Source: Candidatus Njordarchaeota archaeon
GTDB lineage: Archaea > Thermoproteota > JANJXX01 > Panguiarchaeales > Panguiarchaeaceae
Assembly (NCBI GenBank): GCA_029855985.1
Contig: JAGSHR010000274.1
Coordinates: 1-10,444, forward strand
DNA: 10,444 bases
Direction of reading: 5' to 3'
The notes beneath the pieces were generated by a model. That model searched no databases, was not told the DNA's origin, and saw only the letters and a list, made by a program, of their open reading frames with translations. The position numbers and the translations under genes were made by a program. Shown here in pieces: positions 4,733-10,444 of the stretch. How positions within the stretch are numbered: position 1 is the stretch's first letter; each line of letters begins with the position of its first letter.

Positions 4733-7597
4733 ATGGAGGGTGACCCTATTAACATGCTTTCAACGAAACTTATCCCTGTAGTTAAAAAATTAGGTTACAC
4801 GAAACTAACGAAGATACAAGAAGATGTCATAAGGGAGATAAAAAGAGATCCCAGAGGTAATCTTCTAGTAGTTGCCCCTACGGGTTATGGAAAAACCGAA
4901 GCGGTTATTTTTCCGATCCTCGATCATATCTTAAACTGCGGCGAGAAATGTAAAAAGGGCATTCAAGTCCTATACATAACCCCCCTTCGATCTTTGAACC
5001 GCGATATCTTCAAAAGGATGGTCACATTAATAAAAGAAGAGCTAGGAATTGACATAAGTGTCAGACATAGTGATACCACAACATATGAAAGAGCAAAGCA
5101 GTCAAGAAAACCCCCTGTTTTCCTCATTACTACGCCCGAAACATTGCAGTCCATCCTTATGGGTAGTTCAATTAGAAAAGCTTTAGCGAATGTTAAATGG
5201 GTAATCATTGACGAGGTTCATGCCATATTGGACAGCAAGAGAGGCGTTCATTTAGCCATAGGGCTTGAGAGACTCAGACATCTTTCAAAGAACTTCTCAA
5301 TAATCGGTGTTAGTGCAACAGTTGGAAATAAAGAGGAAATATTACGATACATCACAAACGGGAAGGGAGGAAAGATAATCGCTATAAAGGATAAAAAAGC
5401 ATACGATGTTAAAATCGAATTTGTTGCACCTAAATTGACATACTCACACGCAACAGGTTCAATGATGTACAAAGTTGACATCTATGGTATCGCAAAGCTA
5501 ATATTGAAATACATTAAAAAAACGCCGGGAAAAGTGCTTGTATTCACTAACACAAGGGATCTCGCTGAAATCCTTGGTTTGATTCTCAACAAATTAACGC
5601 GTATACCCATTGCTGTTCACCACAGTTCTCTGAGTAAGGATATTAGGTTAAAGGTGGAAAACGAGTTTAAGACGGGTGATCTAAAATGTGTAATCGCGAC
5701 ATCATCCTTAGAATTGGGAATTGATATAGGTGAAATTGATCTGGTTATCCAAGTTATGAGTCCAAGAAGGGTTGAAACCGCGCTTCAAAGGATTGGTAGA
5801 GCGGGGCACAAATTTTCAAGGATAAGTAGAGGTGTCATAATAACGGGCACGATAGATGATCTTTTTGAGAGTATTGCTATATCTTCTTTAGTGAATGAGG
5901 GCGTCGTAGAACCAATTTCTCTTAGCGAATTAAATCTAGATGTATTGGCTCATCAAATTATTGGGATAATTAGGGAGAAATATTTAGAAGGTGAGAGAAA
6001 GGCTGATAAGAACTATGTTTACGAAATCATAAAAGCCACTTACCCATACAAAGATTTGAAGAGGGAGAAATTTGAAAAGCTACTTAGATTCATGGAGAAA
6101 CACGCAAGACTTTTAAGGATTGAGGGTAATTCCTTAAGACTTACGAGGAAATCAATTAGGTATTATTTTGAGAATGTATCAACGATCCCAACAACCGTTA
6201 AATATAGGGTTGTGGACGTCTCCGATAACTTCAAAAAAGTAGGAGAATTGGATACTAAGTTCGTTTTAGAATTAAACGTTGGAGATCATTTCATATTGGG
6301 GGGAGTCCCAAGGGAAGTTATTGAGATAGATGCGAGAAAAAGAGAGGTCTTGGTAATAAGTACAAATATCGAAAGTAAGCCCCCAGTTTGGACAGGAGAG
6401 CTTTTACCAGTTTCTAAAGAAGTGGCTAACAAGGTAGGTGAAATAAGGGAATATGTTGTGGAAGGAAAAGTTGACGATTTGTATTGGCTTTCGCAAAATT
6501 CAATAAAAGCATTAAAATCTGCTGCTTCTCTCTTTAGCAGAGAAAAACCCGTTCCTACTGCTAAAAACATGCTTATTGAATTCGACCCACAAAATGGTAT
6601 AATTGTCATTAATTCCCCATATGGAAACAAAATAAACAATGCATTCTCAACACTTTTAGCTTGGTTCTTTATGGAGGATCGAAACCTACCCTACATTAAC
6701 TTCGAGAATGATGCTTACAGAGTCATCATCCGATTTGAAAGCGCTTATTTAATTTCAAAGGATCATATTTTTAACGAGTTGGAAAGCATAATTAACTCGA
6801 TGATAGACACCGCAATAATTGAGGGTCGATTAGAGGAAATTATTAGTGAAGCTGTTTTAGAGTTCCGGTTAAACGAAATTGCATGGTATTTCGTAAATGT
6901 GTTAAAAAGATTTGGGTTATTGAGAGATGAAAGTTCACTCACAAAAAAACATATACTAAAACTGATTAGCAAATATAGAGATGAGGTAGTCGTAGAAGAA
7001 GCTGTAAGAGAATTCATTCAATCGAAAATGGACTTAAAAGGCTTAAAAGACCTACTACGGAGCATTGACGAAGGTGAAATAAACATATGGTTTGTGGAGG
7101 GGATATCTCCGATATCCTTAGCATCCAATAACCTAGCGAACGTTGTTATTAAAGACGTGGAATACTTAGTTGAGAGAAAATATGAAGAAAGACTGCTCAA
7201 TAGAGAAGCCAAATTTATATGCTTAACATGCGGGAAAACATGGATAGATAAAGTAGCAAATACCCCTACGAAATGTGATAAATGTGGATCAAATAGGATA
7301 ACCGCCGTGAGAAAGTGGGAAACACTTGATGAAATCGTTAATAAGCGCATTAAAGGTGAGCCCTTAAGCGCTGATGAACAGAGAAAATATAGGGAAATGG
7401 AAGCTATCTCTCGGTTCATATCTGCTTATGGATACATAGCAGTTTACCCTATTGTTGCAACAGGTATAGGGATAAAACAAGCTATAGAGATATTGGGCAA
7501 GTATGCGGCAAGTAAAAGAACCCTATTGCAAGAGATCAGAAAAAGAGAAATTAATTACTTTAAATCTAGATCCATAATCGAGAAGAAATACATCTAG
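4733..7597 (+). CDS. Archaeal Lhr-type DEAD/H-box superfamily 2 helicase with C-terminal zinc ribbon
   Basis: ATP-dependent nucleic-acid helicase of the 'large helicase-related' family; archaeal members are linked to DNA repair or RNA processing. In this 954-residue reading the two RecA domains show motif I APTGYGKTE (K54), DEVH (160-163), SAT (194-196), VFTNTR (270-275), ATSSLELGID and motif VI QRIGRAGH (352-359). Family-type text such as SELNLDVLAHQIIGII follows, then the winged-helix and long C-terminal domains. Near the end lie C830-x2-C833 and C848-x2-C851, a four-Cys zinc ribbon, then a helical end with YGYIAVYPIVATGIG, as in archaeal Lhr proteins. The start is uncertain: ATG 4733 has GTGAT 6 nt upstream; TTG 4718 is in frame but lacks a site; ATG 4754 has GGAGGGTGA about 10 nt upstream. 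All three leave the helicase core intact. Which archaeal Lhr subgroup it belongs to was not resolved. Confidence 0.92.
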   Translation: MEGDPINMLSTKLIPVVKKLGYTKLTKIQEDVIREIKRDPRGNLLVVAPTGYGKTEAVIFPILDHILNCGEKCKKGIQVLYITPLRSLNRDIFKRMVTLIKEELGIDISVRHSDTTTYERAKQSRKPPVFLITTPETLQSILMGSSIRKALANVKWVIIDEVHAILDSKRGVHLAIGLERLRHLSKNFSIIGVSATVGNKEEILRYITNGKGGKIIAIKDKKAYDVKIEFVAPKLTYSHATGSMMYKVDIYGIAKLILKYIKKTPGKVLVFTNTRDLAEILGLILNKLTRIPIAVHHSSLSKDIRLKVENEFKTGDLKCVIATSSLELGIDIGEIDLVIQVMSPRRVETALQRIGRAGHKFSRISRGVIITGTIDDLFESIAISSLVNEGVVEPISLSELNLDVLAHQIIGIIREKYLEGERKADKNYVYEIIKATYPYKDLKREKFEKLLRFMEKHARLLRIEGNSLRLTRKSIRYYFENVSTIPTTVKYRVVDVSDNFKKVGELDTKFVLELNVGDHFILGGVPREVIEIDARKREVLVISTNIESKPPVWTGELLPVSKEVANKVGEIREYVVEGKVDDLYWLSQNSIKALKSAASLFSREKPVPTAKNMLIEFDPQNGIIVINSPYGNKINNAFSTLLAWFFMEDRNLPYINFENDAYRVIIRFESAYLISKDHIFNELESIINSMIDTAIIEGRLEEIISEAVLEFRLNEIAWYFVNVLKRFGLLRDESSLTKKHILKLISKYRDEVVVEEAVREFIQSKMDLKGLKDLLRSIDEGEINIWFVEGISPISLASNNLANVVIKDVEYLVERKYEERLLNREAKFICLTCGKTWIDKVANTPTKCDKCGSNRITAVRKWETLDEIVNKRIKGEPLSADEQRKYREMEAISRFISAYGYIAVYPIVATGIGIKQAIEILGKYAASKRTLLQEIRKREINYFKSRSIIEKKYI

Positions 7598-7614
7598 TTT
7601 TTCAAAATGTTTTT
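7598..7614 (+). terminator. Double T-tract terminator of the helicase gene
   Basis: Two T5 runs (7598-7602 and 7610-7614) directly follow the TAG stop. No hairpin precedes them, as is normal for archaeal T-tract termination. They separate the helicase from the NAPRTase transcript. Confidence 0.5.
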
Positions 7615-7661
7615 ATAGTTAAGCTACGACGCTTATTTTCCTTTATACTCCTATACCCCGT

Positions 7662-7669
7662 TTTTATAA
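7662..7669 (+). promoter_or_regulatory. Candidate TATA box of the NAPRTase gene
   Basis: TTTTATAA, with expected initiation near 7690 and a leader of about 30 nt. The octamer ATAAATCT occurs twice, at 7666-7673 overlapping the box and at 7686-7693 at the expected start, 20 bp apart. The repeat is short and may be chance. Confidence 0.4.
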
Positions 7670-7722
7670 ATCTGATATTAATTGCATAAATCTAGGTTGA
7701 TAATAGTGTTATGGTGTCATAA

Positions 7723-8964
7723 TTGAATAACAGAGATTTTATCATTGCCACGGCAGAGGAAATAAAAAATGCTAAAACAACGGATATATACTTTATTCGA
7801 ACATTGGAAGTGCTAAAAGGTGATGGTTTAACCGATGTAAAAGTAAACGCTGAGGTTTCAGTAAGTGGTTTTCCTAAAAAACCGAGGAGGTACCCTTGGG
7901 TAGTTCTTGGGGGACTGAGGGATGTAGCAAAGCTATTTGAGGGATTACCAGTTGATATAGATGCTATTCCAGAGGGTACAATAATTTTTGATAAGGATAT
8001 TAACGGAATTAGAATGCCTGTAATGAATATTAGGGGGAGATATACGGATTTCCTACTATATGAAACCCCAATGTTGGGCTTCTTAGCTGCAGGGTCCGGT
8101 TTTGCAACAAAAGCTGCGAGAATCAGGAAGGTCGCTGGAAAAACATTGGTTTTATCGTTTGGTGCGCGAAGAAACCATCCAGCAATAGCACCTTTTATTG
8201 ACTATTATGCGTATATAGGGGGATGTGATGGTGTATCTGTAATATTGAGCGCGGAGATACTAGGGAAAAAGCCTTCTGGGACGATGCCTCATAGTCTCTT
8301 GATTATTTACCGCTTTGAGAAGGGTGATCACAAGTACGGGTGGATAGCATTTGATAAGTATGTGCCTAAGGAGGTTCCAAGGATTTTGTTGTCTGATACT
8401 TTCTACGATGAAGTTGAAGAAGCAATTAGGGGTATTGAAGCCGTTGGGCCTGATAAAGTGTGGGGGGTGCGATTTGATACACCAGGAAGTAGGCGGGGAG
8501 ATTTTCCATCAATTGTGAGAGAAGCTATTTGGAAACTGAAAACGAAGGGTTATGGGCACGTTAAAATTTTGGTTTCTGGTGGTATTGACGAGGATGATAT
8601 TCCTGAATTAATAAAAGCTGGAGTATCGGGTTTCGGGGTGGGCTCGTCAATATCAAATGCTCCGTTAATAGATTTTGCAATGGACATAACGGCAATAATG
8701 AGGGATAATAGTTGGGTTCCTATAACAAAAAGAGGCAAATTTGATGGAATCAAAAAAGTTTGGAGGTGTTATTCCGATAATGGATTCTATGATATTGTCA
8801 CAAGAGAGGACGAAGAAAAACCATGTGACAACGCGGAGTCCCTAATGAAGCCCCTTATAAGAAACGGAAAAATAGTGTACGATTTTCCTACCCCAGATAA
8901 AACTCGGGAATATGTACTCAAACAATTAGAAAAAGTTGATTTAAATAAAAAACCATGGGAGTAA
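7723..8964 (+). CDS. Nicotinate phosphoribosyltransferase, archaeal type
   Basis: Joins nicotinate with PRPP to make nicotinate mononucleotide in NAD salvage; cytosolic. The 413 residues cover the usual N-terminal text (TTDIYFIRTLEVL), the core motif SFGARRNHPAIAP (145-157), the substrate/phosphate region VRFDTPGSRRGD (249-260) and the late barrel loops LVSGGID and GFGVGSSISN that hold the PRPP phosphate. The start is TTG: GGTGTC (7713-7718) lies 4 nt before it, and no usable ATG occurs before the conserved N-terminus. Odd point: the C-terminal zinc-knuckle region, usually two Cys pairs after the VYRC-type strand, here has only C349 (WRCYSDNG) and C368 (KPCDNAES), so the metal site looks lost or reduced. 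The gene has its own promoter after the helicase terminator and ends 3 bp from the opposing uL13 gene. Family call is firm; nicotinate rather than nicotinamide as substrate rests on family membership. Confidence 0.93.
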   Translation: MNNRDFIIATAEEIKNAKTTDIYFIRTLEVLKGDGLTDVKVNAEVSVSGFPKKPRRYPWVVLGGLRDVAKLFEGLPVDIDAIPEGTIIFDKDINGIRMPVMNIRGRYTDFLLYETPMLGFLAAGSGFATKAARIRKVAGKTLVLSFGARRNHPAIAPFIDYYAYIGGCDGVSVILSAEILGKKPSGTMPHSLLIIYRFEKGDHKYGWIAFDKYVPKEVPRILLSDTFYDEVEEAIRGIEAVGPDKVWGVRFDTPGSRRGDFPSIVREAIWKLKTKGYGHVKILVSGGIDEDDIPELIKAGVSGFGVGSSISNAPLIDFAMDITAIMRDNSWVPITKRGKFDGIKKVWRCYSDNGFYDIVTREDEEKPCDNAESLMKPLIRNGKIVYDFPTPDKTREYVLKQLEKVDLNKKPWE

Positions 8965-8967
8965 ACT

Positions 8968-9438
8968 TTATCTCGCCAAACTCACTTTCTTCCACTCTGT
9001 TTTTCCAGACCAACCAAGTTTCTTAAGGAGATCCCCAACTGTTATCCATTTGTACCTAAGCCTCTTTGTGGCATCTAGCTCATGGAAAACAACTTTATCT
9101 GCTTTCTCGAACTCTGGAGGTAAACCAACATAGACTTTTAATCTTCTAAATGCAAGTTTTCCTCTTCTCTTTTTGTACGGGAGCATGCCTCGTATTCTTC
9201 TTTTAACGAATAGGTCGGGTCTGGAGTATTGAAATGGTCCTCTTCGAGGATTTCTTCTTGACTTTATTTCAAATAACTCCTTATACCTATTAATAACCAT
9301 GCTAGGTTCGCCACTGATAACAGCTTTCTCAGCGTTTACTATAATAATCCTTTTTCCTTCTAATAGCATCTTAGCGACTCTAGCAGCTAATCTCCCCAAA
9401 ATCATGTTTGTTGCGTCAATAATAATGGGTTTGTTCAT
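8968..9438 (-). CDS. rpl13: Large ribosomal subunit protein uL13
   Basis: Component of the 50S subunit that binds 23S rRNA. The 156 residues read through the whole archaeal/eukaryotic-type L13: an N-terminal strand and helix (IIIDATNMILGRLAARVAKMLL), IVNAEKAVISG, the basic RRNPRRGPFQYSRPD segment, RRIRGMLPYKKRRG, LKVYVGLP and a Lys/Arg-rich tail. The ATG at 9438 has GGTGTA (9444-9449) 5 nt upstream. It lies 32 bp after eL18 on the same strand and is surely co-transcribed with it. The family's usual next gene, rps9, is absent: the NAPRTase converges immediately after the stop. Confidence 0.96.
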   Translation of the reverse strand: MNKPIIIDATNMILGRLAARVAKMLLEGKRIIIVNAEKAVISGEPSMVINRYKELFEIKSRRNPRRGPFQYSRPDLFVKRRIRGMLPYKKRRGKLAFRRLKVYVGLPPEFEKADKVVFHELDATKRLRYKWITVGDLLKKLGWSGKTEWKKVSLAR

Positions 9439-9470
9439 ACCTCTACACCTCTATAACATTAAAATTCAAG

Positions 9471-9836
9471 CTATATTATGATTCTCATATTGCTTCCCTT
9501 CGGGTTGATATTGATTAGTTCGTCTATAGTCATTACTGTGCCACCGGCTTTTTTGATTTTCTCCACTGCTGTACTTGAAAAGGAAAACGCAGCTACGTTT
9601 ACCTTGTGATCTATTTCACCTGTTCCAAGCACTTTCCCAGGAACTATAACTGTTTCACCCTCCTTGGTATACCTATTTATCTTCGATACATTAACAGCAA
9701 CGCGTTTCCTCTTAGGCCTCTCTAAGAATTCAGCTACAGTCTTCCAAATATTAGCATTCTTTTCGCTAGCAAGCTTTTTCAGTTTTTTAACAGTAGCCAC
9801 GAGGTATACATTCGTGGATTTTGTCTTCACTGTCAA
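9471..9836 (-). CDS. rpl18e: Large ribosomal subunit protein eL18
   Basis: 50S protein shared by archaea and eukaryotes. The 121 residues match archaeal length and carry the family text LERPKRKRVAVNVSKINRYTKEGETVIVPGKVLGTGEIDHKVNVAAFSFS and the end NPKGSNMRIII. The start is TTG at 9836: the strong site AGGAGGTG (9843-9850) puts GGTGTT exactly 4 nt before it; a GTG two codons later is less well placed. Upstream by 21 bp is an unfamiliar coiled-coil/winged-helix gene, in the place where rpoD commonly stands in archaeal genomes. uL13 follows. Confidence 0.96.
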   Translation of the reverse strand: MTVKTKSTNVYLVATVKKLKKLASEKNANIWKTVAEFLERPKRKRVAVNVSKINRYTKEGETVIVPGKVLGTGEIDHKVNVAAFSFSSTAVEKIKKAGGTVMTIDELININPKGSNMRIII

Positions 9837-9842
9837 TTACAA

Positions 9843-9850
9843 CACCTCCT
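9843..9850 (-). promoter_or_regulatory. Strong ribosome-binding site that sets the eL18 TTG start
   Basis: AGGAGGTG on the minus strand is the fullest anti-SD complement in the window and fits in the 21-bp gap after the upstream stop. It is the main evidence that eL18 starts at a TTG. Confidence 0.8.
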
Positions 9851-9857
9851 AGTTAAA

Positions 9858-10444
9858 CTATCCTCTTTTGAATATTGGTTTTAAAACTTTTATTTTTTCA
9901 CCACGAATTACAGTTAGCCCTGCGTGACTTGTAGCCTTCAAAAACTCCATTAAATGATTTTTCTCAATATTAATCATTCTTGATAAGTCATTTACACTTA
10001 TTTCCCCAAATTGCTCTATTATAGGTAGCGCTTGGATCCTCGGTTCAAATTTTATCATTAGATTAAAGAGTTTTCCCAATCTATCATTTAAATCAGCAAT
10101 TTTGGCTTTGCATTCACGGAGCTGAACTCGAAGCTCAGCTTCGCTTCCTGCTTCCTCAGGCGATGCTTGAATAGGTGTAGGTATAACTCTTTCTACTCTC
10201 TCACGCATTTCGGCTCTTCTTATGCGTTCTTCTGCGCGTCTTATTTCTTCTTGAACTATTTTTCTTATCCTTTCTTCGGCTTCATCCGCCTTTAACTCTA
10301 TCGCACTTTGAACAATTTTATCTAAATCCATTATGAACGAGTGTATTAGCCTCCTGATTAGAGTTGATACAAGCCATTTTTCCAGTCTACCAATTATCTC
10401 TTCTTCTTTCCGCAAGAGTTCCGTTCTAAGCCCTTCTACAATAG
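9858..10444 (-). CDS. Coiled-coil and winged-helix-like protein of unknown function, 5' end not resolved
   Basis: The frame is open to the edge of the window, so the start may lie outside it. Counted from a TTG at 10415 (185 residues): an amphipathic N-terminal helix, a highly charged coiled coil (about 39-77, ADEAEERIRKIVQEEIRR), a Pro-rich linker (VIPTPIQASPEE), a second coil (94-131) and a C-terminal region (about 132-185) shaped like a winged helix, with GEISVNDLSRMINIEKNHLMEFLKA and a short basic hairpin. This suggests a dimeric nucleic-acid-binding or scaffolding protein; I do not recognise the family. An ATG at 10331 is another possible start, but its nearest site, AGGAGG (10350-10355), is 18 nt away. 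It reads into eL18 (21-bp gap) and is probably in the same operon, where rpoD usually sits; it does not look like RpoD. Confidence 0.65.
   Translation of the reverse strand, partial: IVEGLRTELLRKEEEIIGRLEKWLVSTLIRRLIHSFIMDLDKIVQSAIELKADEAEERIRKIVQEEIRRAEERIRRAEMRERVERVIPTPIQASPEEAGSEAELRVQLRECKAKIADLNDRLGKLFNLMIKFEPRIQALPIIEQFGEISVNDLSRMINIEKNHLMEFLKATSHAGLTVIRGEKIKVLKPIFKRG

Noticed and set aside
4720..4733. Box C/D-like words (GTGATGC next to CTGA) that might mark a guide RNA
   Set aside because: The two words touch each other, leaving no guide stretch, and there is no second box pair; they fall on the helicase start region.
6286..6639. Open frame of 117 codons on the minus strand inside the helicase
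   Set aside because: Antisense to a conserved gene, with no start signal and no family likeness.
7018..7419. Open frame of 133 codons on the minus strand inside the helicase
   Set aside because: Antisense to the conserved C-terminal part including the zinc ribbon; Ser/Leu-rich without a recognisable motif.
9299..9481. Plus-strand open frame with a hydrophobic segment, resembling a small membrane protein
   Set aside because: It is the complement of the uL13 N-terminus; hydrophobicity comes from the antisense of the Lys- and Asn-rich coding strand.
9858..10444. Reading the first gene of the ribosomal cluster as rpoD
   Set aside because: Gene order suggests it, but the protein is coiled coil plus a winged-helix-like end, with no text of the RNA polymerase D subunit.
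1..10444. CRISPR array, tRNA or rRNA genes, insertion sequence or phage remnant
   Set aside because: No regularly spaced repeats, no cloverleaf sequence in the gaps, no transposase or integrase text and no terminal inverted repeats were seen on either strand.

Overview
The window is thermophile-type archaeal DNA, AT-rich and gene-dense. It carries a group II chaperonin (thermosome), FEN1, an Lhr-type helicase, an archaeal-type nicotinate phosphoribosyltransferase and the archaeal ribosomal proteins eL18 and uL13. A tRNA-splicing endonuclease homologue that has lost catalytic residues points to a lineage with heterotetrameric EndA, most likely in the TACK group (Thermoproteota/Korarchaeota-like); this placement is inferred from gene content only. 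TATA-like boxes lie upstream of several genes. Most genes share one Shine-Dalgarno pattern, GGTG(A/T)T followed by 4 nt and the start codon, and this supports several TTG starts.

Layout. 1-120 is the thermosome promoter and leader, and 121-1794 (+) the thermosome subunit. It converges with an EndA-like subunit at 1807-2379 (-). That gene diverges, across a short region with a perfect 9-bp-arm inverted repeat, from an unknown 83-residue helical protein at 2494-2745 (+). The small gene overlaps by 8 bp, tail to tail, with FEN1 at 2738-3769 (-). A gap of about 300 bp (3770-4075) holds candidate promoters in both directions. An unrecognised acidic helical protein follows at 4076-4582 (+), then the Lhr-type helicase at 4733-7597 (+) and the NAPRTase at 7723-8964 (+). 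The last part is a minus-strand cluster read from right to left: an incomplete coiled-coil/winged-helix gene (9858-10444), eL18 (9471-9836) and uL13 (8968-9438). It ends 3 bp from the NAPRTase stop.

The genes are mainly housekeeping: protein folding, tRNA intron removal, Okazaki-fragment maturation, nucleic-acid remodelling, NAD salvage and ribosome assembly. I saw no tRNA, rRNA, CRISPR array, insertion sequence or phage gene, and no clear multi-gene novel system. The most interesting points are a heat-shock-element-like triplet in the thermosome leader, the endonuclease homologue without a catalytic triad, the palindrome in the divergent promoter, a degenerate zinc knuckle in the NAPRTase, altered active-site loops in FEN1, and a ribosomal cluster that ends after uL13 and starts with an unfamiliar gene where rpoD is usually found.
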